Shown: positions 1 to 12,535 of the stretch, piece after piece
How the letters are laid out: each line of letters opens with the position of its first letter
Position numbering within the stretch: the first letter of the stretch is position 1
DNA from: Cardiocondyla obscurior
Lineage: Eukaryota > Arthropoda > Insecta > Hymenoptera > Formicidae
Assembly: GCF_019399895.1 (NCBI RefSeq)
Contig: NC_091889.1
Location: 1,116,001-1,180,000, forward strand
Length of the DNA stretch: 64,000 nucleotides
Reading direction: 5' to 3'
The notes under the pieces: model-generated
What the model was told of the DNA's origin: nothing
Database searches by the model: none
Seen by the model: only the letters and a program-made list of their open reading frames with translations
Made by a program: the position numbers and the translations under genes

Positions 1-2744
1 ATTTTGCCAGGCCGAAGTGGTTTTCTCTTCTCGCCGGGAATTTATTACGGAGATATTTGGATTCTTCGTAACATTGTCGACTTTAATTTCCCCGCTTTTA
101 AACCCGCGCTCAACAATTCGAACGTTCGAAACTGAGCCGCGTGCGAAGCCCCGAGTCATCGGCCGTTCGCGAAATCGTTGTTACAAGACGCACTTAGTGT
201 CGCGCGGTTGAAATGCCAATGCAATTTTCACGTTAATTGCGCGCGACGGCGTTCTTTTTCTGTTAAACGCGCTGATTGAGTCACGCTCGCTTTCATCGCC
301 GGCCGAACGTGAACCGATGATTTATCGCGCGAGCGTGATACTGCGTGGCGACGGCCACACAATGCCGAAGATGCGATTCGCTCTCGGTATCATTTACGAG
401 CGGCAGAGTATCGCGAATTTAATCTTAGATCGGCGATTCTCTCTCGTCCCACTTAATAAGCCGGTGGACGTTTAATTCCTCTTATTTCATCTCGCGGCAT
501 ACGAAACTCACGGAGGAAAACTTATCGCGAGCTTCGCTTCGCGTTGCCGCGAATTTATCAAATTGGTTAAATATTGAAATCGAGAAACGCCCGGAGTGAC
601 GGCAAATGTAACGAATAACCATTAAAATCGATTTGCGATGTCCTATATTAAAAGCGACGCGTGCCGTTTTTACTCATCATCGTTTTTTTTTCCCCGTAAC
701 GCCGGTCGGCTGTCAATCAAATAAAATGATATTTGGAAACGTAATAAAAATTGCCGCGCGATCGGCTTCGCGTAATAACGTGAAGATAAATTAACGTTGC
801 AGGCTGCGCTTTTAATTTCGCTTCATTATGGAAAGCTAATTTGTTAACGTTTTTAACATTTTTTTTTCCCCGTTAGACAACCGTTGACGTAACGCCGGCC
901 GATAATCTGCAACGTGCCACCCTCCCTAAACAATAACTCGCGTGCCCGCCGAGTGACGTTTACACGTGTTAAAATCGAAATCGAAATAATCGCGGCGAGC
1001 GCCGATGAAGTTTTGGCCTGCACGCTCGTGCTCTTTCGAGTCAGATTACGCCAGATCGCGCCCGATAACGTCCCGATTTATACAACGTCCCGAACACGCT
1101 ACGTGCAATTTTACTCAAAGATGCTGCCCGATAACTCCCAGTCACCCTAATACTATTTCAGACCCGGTGCACAACGGCTTCTGCTGTTCTTTTTTTTTAT
1201 TTCTTTTTTTTTACGCGTCCTAATTTCAGAAACTCTCGCGTCTGGAATACGGCAACACGAGGGAAAACCGCGAGCCGTTACCGACGTTTCAGCAATCGGG
1301 CGACCTGAGAAAAATCCCTCGCGGAATAAATTATAATAATTTACGACATATAAACATCTTGTTGTTCAGATAACAAGAATGCCAGGCTGCTCGGACGTTT
1401 TTACTGGAATTAAGTGATGTCGAAACGACGGATAAAATTACATAAAATAACGCTTCGACGAGAACGCAAGAACTTAATCGGAGGCTTATATCAGCTCGGA
1501 AGAACGGGGAAAACTTTATAATCGGAACTAGAACAGGTGCATAATAAGCGACTCATTTATAGCGTTTGCATTTATAAAACGTTGAAAACGACACGAAGAA
1601 TCTGATCGTCAGAGATTTAACGCTCAATTAACTACGTTTTTTTCTCTCTCTTTCATCTCGAACACTTTGTTATGCCGATTTATGTAAGACGGAATTATTA
1701 TATTTATATAAGCCGGGAAAATATATCGAAGAGTATCTCATTTTTTATCAACACTTCCTTATTTCTATTTAATAAAAAAAAAATAATAATAATAATGTAA
1801 CTTTAAAAAAAAAATATATATTTATTCTAGTATATCTATTATATTTAATTTTTGTAATCAGACGTATTAAAGAAGAGAGTGAAAACTTGTCGAATCGTAC
1901 GAGACGTGTCTTTTTGCCCACGTAATATGCCAGGGTGTCCACTACAACGATGGACTTTCTAATAAGTTGACAAATTAGAGATCCGGCATTCATTAGGCCG
2001 CGCAAAAATATTACGCGACGTGACGCGCTCGCGTAATACGTACTTCAAACCGTGAAATTACCGGCAACGGTGTGCATTTCTTATAACACATCCCTTTCTA
2101 AATGGTATTCTACTTAGTAAACCCCTTACAACGAAAAGAAATCTTCATCTCGGTAGCTTTTTTCTTCTTTCCCGTAATGAATTTAATATGCCGTTACGAT
2201 ACGTGAGAAAGAAGAGCGAGATGAGCAACGTAACACAGGCAACTTTAATATTATAAAAAGCGTTTTTTCCCTCAAAGTCGTTAATTTATTCTGCTTTCTG
2301 ATATAAAATACCGGCACGCGATCTTCCTAGAACCGCTTTTACTCTCGCGAAAAATTAATATGACCGAATACTTTTCTCACACGTTTCTTCTTCATCTCTC
2401 TTAAACAATATGAAACAATAATTAAATATTCACAAGACCTCTATATATAAATATATCTCTCTCTTCCCGATATAAAAATAATGTTCTCCAAGTTATTTGA
2501 TTCAGCATTATAAAAGATTCACAAACTCCGAGAGCTTCTTCGTGCAAGATTAATCCGTTGCTTACTTGTAATCTATCTTGCACAACGTAACGTATGTATA
2601 TCGCGTCTTTTTATTTTTTTTTTTCTCGTTACCGGCAAAAAGAATTTACATAATTCAGGCTTTACAAAATTCAAGAAACGCGCCAGGCAACCGCGAAAAG
2701 ATTACTTATTCAAACGTGAAGCAGGGATCCTTGTCAGATCTTAC
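1..2744. other. Left flank; probable first intron of the minus-strand signal-peptide gene; no exon recognised
   Basis: The minus-strand gene starting at 2829 leaves its first coding exon at 2745, so this stretch should be its intron 1. I looked for a minus-strand exon opening in phase 1 and found none I would defend. The longest minus-strand frame (1769-2005) is AT-driven and ends in a poly-F/L run read from T tracts. The sequence is AT-rich, with A/T homopolymers and a short AAT repeat near 1784-1796. Confidence 0.5.
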
Positions 2745-2829
2745 CATCAGCGTGGATGGGCCTCAGCAATAGAGCCGTCGCAACCAGCGCGGTCACTGCC
2801 ACAGGGGCCCAGCTTCTCGCGGGTCTCAT
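2745..2829 (-). CDS. First coding exon (signal peptide) of an unidentified secreted or membrane protein, partial
   Basis: Read on the minus strand, an ATG at 2829-2827 in good context (A at -3, GACCATGA) opens 28 codons. They start MRPARSWAPVAVTALVATAL and end RPIHAD. This is a textbook signal peptide: arginines at residues 2 and 5, a hydrophobic core at about residues 9-22, and a likely cleavage site after His-Ala (small residue at -1). The exon ends in phase 1 directly at a GTAAGA donor, whose GT lies at 2744-2743. The frame is open further upstream, but those codons come from an A-rich leader and a TATA box lies just beyond, so I prefer this Met. The remaining exons must lie left of 2745, possibly outside the window. 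The mature protein is not visible, so no family can be assigned. Confidence is high for a spliced first exon with a signal peptide and nil for identity. Confidence 0.68.
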
Positions 2830-3085
2830 GGTCCCCGGCGATCGTTGTCTCGTGGAGATTTCTGCGGCGTTCGCCGGCGCCGAGTCACATGCACGAAATT
2901 GCGAGTCGAGCGCTGTCTTTTCTCTTATTATTTTTTTTTTCCTTTTTTTTTCCTTTTTTCTTTTTTTTTCAAAAGCTACCGTCACCGTAAATGCGAAATA
3001 AACTTGCGAGATAAATAAGATGCAGTCGGGGCGCGGCGGCTCAACGTAGCCTGCTCGACGCACCCGTGTTCGATTTCGTCTAACG
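2830..3085 (-). other. Inferred 5' untranslated leader of the minus-strand signal-peptide gene
   Basis: This is the stretch between the ATG at 2829 and the expected start site about 30 nt downstream of the TATA box at 3109-3116. It holds a long purine tract (A runs with G interruptions on the minus strand, about 2930-2970). No acceptor with a pyrimidine tract precedes the ATG on this strand, which argues that leader and ATG share one exon. The exact start site is an inference. Confidence 0.4.
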
Positions 3086-3108
3086 TACTTCAAACAGCAT
3101 GCATCTCG

Positions 3109-3116
3109 CTTATATA
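3109..3116 (-). promoter_or_regulatory. TATA box of the minus-strand signal-peptide gene
   Basis: The minus strand reads CCAACTATATAAGCG here, giving a TATATAAG box about 280 nt upstream of the ATG at 2829. A start site near 3085 is expected. The DNA upstream of the box (3120-3560) is markedly GC-rich compared with its surroundings, as often seen beside insect promoters. Assignment rests on position and motif only. Confidence 0.5.
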
Positions 3117-4979
3117 GTTGGCCGTCTTTCGGAGAAAGTCCTCGTCGGGAGTGCAGGAGGATGCTACCGGCCAGGTGAGACTCCCGGGGAACGTGGGAGG
3201 CAAATGCCAAAGGGGGGGGAGGAGAGACACAAGGGGACACGGCTATCTTGAGGGGGACCTCGGAGTCACGTAGAGTGGGAATCGAAGGACCTCGTCGGAT
3301 CTTTGAAGGTTCGGGTAAAGCGAAATACGTCCTGCACGCGATTGACCCTGATCGGACCGTTAATGCGGGGACCCTTTTTTTTATCACGAACTCCTCTCTC
3401 TCTCGCTCTCTCCTCCGGCGGCGAACTAAACGTTTCTCGCTGCGAGAAATCTCGCGCTGCCTGGCCTTGGTGTCATCTGGCTCCGCTCGAGGGGGGCTCG
3501 ATCAGCGAGAGTAACGTAGCATTGCACTCGAGAGCTGAGCTCCCGAGTAAACCGAACTCTCGCGCGAGCGATTCAGCGGCGATTCGGATGGTTGGGAGAT
3601 AAATTATTCCGTTTCACGTTCGGCCGGTACGTTTGAAGTAAGGACGTCGCGCGAGATCGAATAATTCCCGAACTTTACGAGAACGCAGAAAAACGTGATA
3701 ACTTCTTTAAGAAATGTCACGCGAGCGAAACTGTACTTACAAGTTGTTAGAGGGTGCGGTTTCATTTTTTTAAATTTTATTTTAATTATTTTATATAATC
3801 ACTTATAAGATAATGAAATGTTTACACGTTGGTATTTACGAAAACTGGTGCACTATGAATGCAGGATGAGCTATTTGTTTCGCAAGTAACCCGAGTGAAG
3901 TTTCGAAAATCATCACGTCATTCTTCTAAGTCCTTTCTCCGAAAAGTCAGCCCCAATGAGGACCATCAGTAAGCAGGGAACGTGCGATCGAAAATTGCCC
4001 GCTTGTTATTCATCACACGCCCAGCTTCGCCCACAAAGCGTACTTGTCGACTAGGAACTAAATAACTAAATTGACAGCGGATACAAACAGATCGTGTCAT
4101 CGTCAATATATTCGTCATTTTAAGTCAAACTCGGCAGAAAATTGATTTCACTTCGGTGCTTAATATCGAACAACAAATTGAATTAAATTTATTGATCATG
4201 GAGTGACCATGATTTCTAGGCCGAGGACACAATCCATATTAAGGTGCGAAAATGACGGTAGTCAGATACTTAAAGATCCTTTCATCGCCACGCGTGATTT
4301 CAGCCTGTCTTAAAAGAACACTTGATGCATTTCGATCAGCGGCTTAAAAAAAAAATGTATCCGAATGCTATCTCGATTTATAACACCTAAAGAAAAATCT
4401 TTGCGCGTGAGATTTGCGCTATTCAAGCATCTCATATTTAGTACGTAGGCCATCAGCCACAAAAGAATGATCGATTGAACGTGAAGAAGAAAACGAAGTC
4501 CATCGAGAAAAGTATGAAAGGCAATGGAGGCGAAGGAGCTCTTGTTTCTTTCTCTCTTTCTCTCTCTCTTCCTCTCTCTTACGTTTGAAACTATCTTATA
4601 TCTGTTACATATGTAAGATATGCTTTTCATCCTGCTGGCTGTAGCTCAACGCGGTGCATTATCCCGGCCTCTTCGCGCGCGATTATTTTACGCCGCAGTC
4701 CGCCGGTTTTTCTGCGGATGAAACGCGGCTTTACGACTCGCGTAAGCGGGCTGCCCTAAACACGAAGTGGCGCAACGTGCGGGATAATCAATAATTTGTA
4801 ATGGCGCGAGTTCGTAATTTGGGTTCCGTCTCGTTGCTCACTCCTGGCCGGAGGCGCGATGTTGCGACACGCGGCCGAAGTATAATAACTTAATAGCATA
4901 CGCGGAACAAGACGATGAAAAGAGGATCCTATTGGAACGTGTTCGAGCGTGCAATGAGCTGACGAAAAAAGGAAAGAGG

Positions 4980-5005
4980 AAAAAAAAAAAAAAAAAAAAA
5001 AAAAA
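4980..5005. repeat. Homopolymer A tract (26 bp)
   Basis: An uninterrupted A run preceded by a purine stretch. No target-site duplication or SINE-like body is visible, so it is called a simple homopolymer rather than a retroposon tail. Confidence 0.85.
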
Positions 5006-8000
5006 GATTCGCGTGAACGCCGCCAGGAAGATTGATGACTAATCGGATAGAGATTGATAAATCGTAAGGTTAAAACTTTTTTTTTATTTAACGTTTTACG
5101 AGCGTTTTTTAATTTATTCATTTGTGTACTTTATTATTCGCGAACCTATTCGCGGTTTTGTTAATTGGAAATCTCTGCGGAGGACGTCAATTAAACGGTT
5201 TGAAAGATTGGACCTGTCTCTCGCCGAGGGTCCCCGCGCGTTCTTCTTTCACGGCATCGCCGATTGGCGTATCGCGCTCACGATTCCCAGCTGGCAATCG
5301 GTTCTCGTAAGACTGTTACTCGTAACCGAGCAATCGCTACCAATGAGCGGCGCTTCGCCGCGGCGAATCCGTCGGTAATCGCTGGTCCAATTAGCGCGCC
5401 CGTATGACAAATCGCGCGGAGATGAATCCCACCGTTCTCCGTTCTGCGTGCGCGAACTTCACGAAACGGTCCCTCGACACCTACGACGACGCTCTCACCG
5501 ATTGCTGAAAGAGAACGCCGCTTGCTAAATCGACGATTTATTATCGCCCGTGTAGCAATAACGCGAGCGCGGCTCGAGATGCACGCAGCTATGACAACGT
5601 TGCGCTAATACGGATCGGATAGATCAGATTGCTCTGGCCCGGTTTCGACCGTCTCGTTTCATCCGATTGATCGATCGTTGCGACAGGCCCGTTGTCGTAT
5701 CGTAATCGTACCTGATCGCGGATTGACTGCACCTAGGGTGTCCACGATAAAACGCCGGCTTTTGCGATCAGCGATCGCATCCGAAGGCGCGCTCTTATCA
5801 AACGCGCTCTGCAATCTGTTCCCGACGATGATACCGCGATAGTTCGTAAGTCAGATAATCGTTCGGTCAACTCTCGTTCCCTTCGCTTAAATGCCCGACG
5901 TGTCTCTCTCCCGTCTCTGAATAATTCCTTGCCTCTTGACCCCGAGAGATATCTCGATCACTGTTACGTAATTATTAAACGCGAGTCTCCGAAGCTGAGA
6001 CGCGGCTGGAAAAATCCAATTCGTCATTGCGCGCGGCTGAAACTTGATTAATCTCGACTTTGAATTTCCGAGATAAGTTCGATCCAAGAGGGAGAGAAAA
6101 AAAAAAAGGGTGTCGAGTGGAGACGCGGCGCGTTTCTCGCTATTCAGAGAAATGTATAGGAACGCGCGAGTCGTGACGCAAGTGCATCTTTCGGCGGCGA
6201 TCGGAGAGTCGCGCTGGGTCCTTGTTAGCACAAGCGTTTTGCAAGTGCGACTCTCCGTTCTCACCAAGAAGAAAGCCGCGCTGCGTAGTTTTTCCAGGCG
6301 TTTAGGCACGTCGGCGGAACGGAGCGGCGACCACAGGCAAGCGGTAACAGCGGCGGCGGCACAACGGTGGACGGATGAGAATACAGCAGGAAAAGCGAAA
6401 GTCACGCCGTGCATTCGCCAGCGGCTACGGCGGCCCCCCGATCGCGTATTGTACGCGAGCGCATCTCTATGCCCCAGATAATTAATATCCGTGGTCGGGG
6501 AACGGACCGCGGTACTTTCTGCGGCCGGCGCGAGGCCCCTTCGTCAACGGTAAGAAAAAAAAAATCTCATAGCTACGACGTAAAGAATTTAATTGAGATA
6601 AATATAATTAGCAACCGCTTTAAGATCCAAGAGACCGAGACAGAAATTAAAAAAATTATACCGCTACTAATTAATTGGTATTTTAACAGATACAAAAGTC
6701 AACGATAAATTTTTATTACGGCGTTTATAATTGAACGCTGATTTTAGAGCTTTTTATATTTATTTATTTTTTTTTTACGTGTGCGGATTGGGTTGCTTCA
6801 CAGTTTCGTTGTCGGTTAATTGATCGAAGGGATCATTATTATTACGCCGGCGAGCGTTCGCGCGAGAAGCCGCGCGCGATTTTCCTCGCTCCGTCCCGGA
6901 TCGAGGATCACTCGCGGGTGGCGATCGGTCCCGGGATTTCGTAATCCCGCGAATCGGTTATGACACTACACGACGGGAGGAGAAACGGCGTAGACCGTGC
7001 TCGATTAATCTATTTATGTGCGTCGTCATTTTTGCGGCTCGGGTACGGACGCGCCGTCGAAAGCAGCGAACCGACGTGAATGCGATACGTAATGAGCAGT
7101 ATGATGTAAAATGCCTTTCCTCCGCGAACAGGCCCGCCTTCAAACCCGTTAAATTTTCTTGTTTTATCAAAATCAATTCAGTCAGTTTAGTAAAGGAAAA
7201 AAAAAAGTTCAAACAATCACGTCAGTCGTAAAAAAAAAAAAAAGATTGGTAAATCAGCAAATTCTTTTTTTAGACAACGCTTATAAGACTAAAAAAAATT
7301 TACGCTTCTGCTATTGTTAACAATAAATTTCAGCAAACCGTATTACCACACATCGAGAAGAAAATACGAGCGTAAAGAGATATATTTCATTCCATGCGAA
7401 TACGTTTAATGGATGTTGCAATAGCCGCCTATTGTGGACACCCGTTGCTCCCAATTTGGATAACGGAGATGTCGGTTAATCCGCGAATTTTAATTGACTC
7501 TTTCATGGAAGTCCGCCGGGGATTTCATTGCCGATGGGCACGTGGCGCGAAGCCGTCGTTCTTATTTACGTGTTTTATGATTTATAGCACCGCTCATTCA
7601 CAGTCCCGTGTATATGTACCATCGTCATCGTTTCTTCGACCAGCTGGTGCATATCGATTGGCGGCGGCCGATTCCGCTTGACCCGAATCGGAAAAGTGGA
7701 AAGAATCGAGGCGTCGTGACGCGATCCTCGCGGCTAGGAACGATCCCCCTCGGGGCTGAAATTGCGCAGAATCATCAGGCACATCGGCAACGATGAATAC
7801 AACGCGCATTCATCTTCTTCGGGTATAGACTCTCCCCCTCCCCCCCCCCTCTCTTCCCCGGATGACAAAGTCTCCTCTTTCACACGCCACATCGACGCAA
7901 AAATCGTTCCGCACGTCGGAAGATTGCGACAGAACGGCGCGGATCCGCTTCGCGTCCGTTCTGCATAATGAATCCCTCGGCGTGGAATTCTTTCGGTGAG

Positions 8001-8880
8001 TAACGCGCGCGCAATAATTAATACGCGTGTAATAATAATGCACCAGTGAAACGCGTAATTAGACGCGACGAAGTAGCATTTCCCGCGGTGGTGTAATACT
8101 TTTAATACCCTTACGGAAAATGTATGCGCGGTAAAGAAAGTAGTATTTAGTAGAGAAGTATCTTCCGTCATTAGACTCGCTATGATTAGCATTCAATTAT
8201 TCTGGCGGAGGTATTAAAAAGTTGAACAACGCGCTTCGTGAAACTTCACGTTTCCCTCGCAAATGCGCAACGCGCTGAAAAAATGTTTACTACGGGAAAG
8301 ACGTAACTTTGAGTTTCGCTTTAAAAATAATAAGTTGGGGAGAAAAAAGAAAAAAAGAAACGTCTTAAGTATGCGTTAATCAGCTGAACCGTCTGAGTGC
8401 GATAAATTATGATTTTATGTATATTAATCTCGCAGGTAAACGCGGATAAGACAAGTGGCGAGTGGCAATTATTCATCGGATAACCTTTGGTTATCACCAG
8501 CCATTCATGCCTCTTAGACACCGAACATGTTGTAACGTGTAATTTTTTTATTCAGCGTCGCGAATTGAGCGTTTATTTGCCGCGCGAGAATGAAGGGATT
8601 CCTTTCAACAAGTGCATCGGGCGATCAATCTGCAAAAAAAAAAAAAAGATAAAAAAACCCTCCCGACGTCGAATCTTCGCGTACGAAATTTATCAAGGCC
8701 GCCTTTTACTTTGTAGACCTCGTACATACTTTGTTTGTTCAAGCATGCAAGAATCCAATAGTTCAAGGATGAAGCTAATGTAATCGAGAAATAGAGGAGG
8801 CTTCCACAGTCGTCGAAATAAAAAGTGGCGAATTACAAATTAATTGATACGTAAAATTATTATTTTAATAAGCGGCTATT

Positions 8881-8904
8881 TTAAAGACCGAGCTCGGTCT
8901 TTAA
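8881..8904. repeat. Perfect 24-bp palindrome
   Basis: The half-site TTAAAGACCGAG is followed at once by its exact reverse complement, with no spacer. Symmetry stops at both flanks (T before, G after). No gene or terminal inverted repeat is visible nearby. It could be a dimeric protein-binding site or simply form a cruciform. Confidence 0.9.
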
Positions 8905-11900
8905 GTTTCCACGGAATTGTTTCACGTCACGTCGAATACGTTCCGGGACGAAGTTCTCGGCGATCTTGAAGCTGTCATTTCGTAATAGCGACGTCGCGAA
9001 GACGAGTGGGCCTCATCGCGGGCAATTAATTCGAAAGGTCGGTCCCCTTCCTCTCGTCGTTCCCAGCCGATGCTGGGGCCCTCAGACCGCGAATGCCATG
9101 ATTTATTTCAGGCGGATGAGGGAAGCGGCTCGAAATAACTCGATGTACGTCGACCTTCCTCTCTCGTCTCGTTCCGTTCTCGCGGTGCAACGTGGTCGAT
9201 CTACATCGAGGGCTCGTCTCACCGAAACGACCGGGACGGTGCGTCATCAGCGAACGACAAGTCCGTAATTAATTGGTTCCACTCGCAACACGTGGCGAGG
9301 CGAACGAAATAAACACTCGTCGAGCGGACACGAAAGCGTATTAACCGCGATTGGATCCGTTCGAGTTTGCATTGACATAAACTACTACAAGTTCTCCAGT
9401 TGAAATCAGTTCCCTCCATTAGACTCAATTATAGCTATTATCTGTCTACGTTATTTTATTAATAAAAGAAATTAATTTTTAATTGTATCGCTTTTATACA
9501 AATTCAACGTACGAATAAAAATAAAATTAAAACCAAAAAAAAAAGAAATTTAATTACTCGGAGAAATTCTTGACAACGCGATATCGTTATTTTACATAAC
9601 GATGAAAATTTTATTTCCCACGGTACATCACGTCGAATATATGGACATTGGAAATAAAAATTGCTGCTTAATTTACTGGCGTTTAACAGCGTTTATCAAT
9701 TCTCAGGTTTGATAGCTAAGTGGATACTCGCCGGAAGACATATTAGCCTCAACATTTCTTTGACGTAAGGTAAGCGCCGTAAGGTCGAGTATCGTGAATA
9801 TATGTGCCGTCGTCGTCGTCGCGCGCGCGCGACGCACCGTGCCACGCACGTGGATACGCAAGTGGAGATTGTCGCCAATGACATTGCGATATTCCCGCCG
9901 CCGAGAAGGAAAGTCATAATTACGGTCGTCCGCTTGAGATTTCACGGTTACCATGTCCGCTGCGCGTTCACGCGGTTCCGTAATCGTCCGGTGAGAGACT
10001 GTCGGCACGCGGCCTCTCGACGTCTCGCCGAAAGTCAGCAGGTAGATTGATGATTCCGCGCAAAGGTCGAGGGAAATGTGATAGCCGCGCGTGACATAAT
10101 TAAATAAAATTGTTTAACAGTCGCCGCAAAGAAACAATAAATTTTTCGGCTACGGCTGATTTTATTTAAGGACGCATCTGGTTCTCCGTTTCACCCTCGG
10201 GGACTAATCGCGAAAGGACGATTCGATTCTCCTTGTACTTATTTATTTATATATAAATTACGCGGATTAAGAAATATTTAAAAAGACTTCTGCATAACTG
10301 CAGTGATTTTTATCGTAAAGCGACGCGTCCGAGATTTACGATCGTTAATATTATAACGTACGGACGGCGCACTTGTTAACTGTGGCGATGAAAATAGCCG
10401 TGTGTGCAAGAGGTCGAGTCGCGGTTATGTTCGCACACGATACTATTTTTACGAGCGCTGCGAAGAATCTGCGATGACATGCAGCCCCCGTTTCCGCATA
10501 CACGCGAGAACCCGGGAGAAAGGAAATTTCCCTCTCGAACGTCGCCGCCGCATCTCCTTGAACTGGTGCACCTCGCTATCACGTTTCCCGTGAACTCGCA
10601 CGTGCGGCGTCTCGCACAGCTGACTCGCGTGCGACTCGAATTGCCGGCCAAGCCGGTTGCAAAGCGGCCGGCAAGTATTATTCTTGAAAAAAAAAAAAAA
10701 ATCTAACGCGTCAACATCTCTCGCATCGCGTCCGTGGAATTTTTTTTTTTTTTAATAATAATGCCGTGTCCTTTATCGACAAATTTTTCTTAATTTCTCA
10801 CGCGGTTCCAGAACTCATTAATTGTGCAACAGGCGCCGCGTTATCTCTCGCGCGAAGGAGAGAATTTTAGAAACTATCGGCGCGATGTTAGAATGATTTA
10901 TTCCTAATAATATGCGCGCGAAGCCCGCTTCCGTGTGGTAGTAAATAATTTGAAAATCGAAATTTCGCGGCGCAACTGCATATCCAATTCGTGCGTGTCC
11001 GGCGGATATCCGCGCTGCGAAGGAAAGAAGAAAAAAGGAAGAAAAAAAAAAAAAAACGCCGCGGTGTCGCGCGTGAAAACATCCAAGGCTGTAACATCGC
11101 GGAGAACTATAAAACGTAGCAAACGAGCCTGTGCTTTCACTCGGATGCATCGGAAACGAGGGGGGCAAGAGCGTTAGTTACTTTCCTTTACCCGTGGATG
11201 TGTGCGAGAACGCGTTCGCGTAGGGCCACCAAAGGCACCAAAGTAAAACGCGGCTAACGAGATGAACCGCAAATCGACTAAAAGGGAGATCAGCTATCGA
11301 TCTGTCTCTCGGGATTACACTACCGCTTTTTACACAGTCATGAATGACGCAGAAAAATTCTGACAGCTCTAAAAATAAAAGTGGAGTCAACGTTTTAAAA
11401 AAAAATTTTTTTTAATGAATTACTAATGATTATGTACCTAGATATTTCAATTTTTTTTCTTTTTTTTTTAGTTTTACTCATTTATGTTGAATAAATCATG
11501 TCTTTTTAGACACATTCGTTTTATCGTTTTATGTAATCGTAGCGTACGGCACACACATGTAATTATATATACATGTACACGAGACAATTAATTGCAAGGT
11601 AGGAGTTAGTCGAGGCTTAATAGCGCGGCTGTTAAGTCTACTTTCGAGCGATTGTTTGAGCATGATGTTCACACTTACGTGTCGAATCTTAAAAGGCTCC
11701 CACGCAGCAGCGAAAGACACAATTTCATCAGCGTATACGATGAAATAGATTGGACGTTTTAGCAATTGTCGCGCGCGACTTCGCGACGAAGTGCCGTTTC
11801 TGGAGGATACGAGGTTTCGCGAGATTTCATTTATGCCCCTCGAATCTCACGTAAGCTGGAAGGATCACGCGGATTCGCCGTGGTATTACCGTCGAAAATC

Positions 11901-12252
11901 TGACTCGACGTCACTCGAGAAAAGTGCCTTCGGGAGTTTTCTTCATCGATATTTGCGAGCGAGCTCTCAACGTCAAAATTATCGTGATACTTTTTTTTTT
12001 TTTAATAACTCGGTGCGTGCTTATTATAGTAAAATATTATTTTAACTTTTAATTTTTTTTTTATTAATATAATTTAATAATATAATTTTTTTATATCAAT
12101 AATTCAATTTATAAAATTTGTATAATTATTAATACATTTTATGAAACATTTATAGTAATTTATATTTGTATTCAATGTATGAAACCATGCACGCGTTATT
12201 TTTACGAGACCCAAATTAAAAACTACGAGAAAAGAAAAACCATGCGACTTAC

Positions 12253-12296
12253 CAACCTGCATGAACTTCAGCGGAGTTGTGGAATACTGCCGGTGA
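12253..12296 (-). ncRNA. Second of two small minus-strand exons (44 nt)
   Basis: On the minus strand a T-rich tract ending TTATTTTATGTTACAG precedes this block, and it ends at a consensus donor (GGTTG then GTAAGTCGC). It lies 119 nt downstream of the minus-strand exon 12416-12535, a typical short insect intron. One frame is open (HRQYSTTPLKFMQVG), but joining it to the preceding exon gives stops in all frames. I therefore read the pair as a non-coding or untranslated segment. It could be 5' UTR of a gene further left, with an ATG inside this exon (MQV) in poor context. Confidence 0.4.
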
Positions 12297-12415
12297 CTGT
12301 AACATAAAATAAAAAACATTATTGTAGATATGTCAATAAATTAATTAATAAAATTGATATAAAAAAATGTAAGCTTTTTTTAATAAAGTTTTTATTAAAA
12401 AAAAATCATGCTTAC

Positions 12416-12535
12416 TTAAAAGTTGCTCCGCTGGTGCCCGATGCCTTTCCTAGGTCCTCCTCCTCCTCTCAGCACGGGCGAAAGGAGATGTCAGTCTGGT
12501 GCTCCTTCGACGAAAGTCATCCTCTCGATTTTCAT
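12416..12535 (-). ncRNA. First of two small minus-strand exons (120 nt)
   Basis: The minus-strand acceptor is strong: a CTAAT branch-point-like motif lies about 25 nt upstream, followed by a T run and TTTGTTTCAG. The exon ends at GTAAGC. All three frames contain stops. The longest stays open for 27 codons (beginning ENREDDFRRRSTRL, then arginine-rich) before TAG at 12452-12450. This may therefore be a last coding segment plus 3' UTR, a 5' UTR exon, or part of a long non-coding RNA. The TAG lies 34 nt before the exon junction, too close to trigger decay by the usual 50-nt rule. Splice quality is what supports it; no homology is recognised. Confidence 0.4.

Larger units (their letters stand above)
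3117..12252. other. Intergenic stretch, no gene recognised
   Basis: GC-rich blocks (3120-3560, 5130-5480, 6110-6550, 7640-7960) alternate with AT-rich DNA. The open frames on either strand are chance frames: they overlap one another, show no splice-phase logic and carry no recognisable domain. Small structures are a CT-rich simple repeat (about 4549-4580), an A tract of 26 (4980-5005), a C-rich tract (about 7831-7858) and a perfect 24-bp palindrome (8881-8904), listed separately where useful. Confidence 0.5.

Noticed and set aside
2734..3387. 217-codon minus-strand frame extending upstream of the signal-peptide ATG
   Set aside because: The upstream part is a lysine/arginine run from a purine tract and crosses the TATA box. 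A start at 2829 with good context and a signal peptide explains the frame better, and the frame continues into the intron past the GT donor.
5887..6414. 175-codon minus-strand frame with a hydrophobic start
   Set aside because: The start is only weakly signal-peptide-like, the opposite strand is equally open, and no splice or promoter support is seen.
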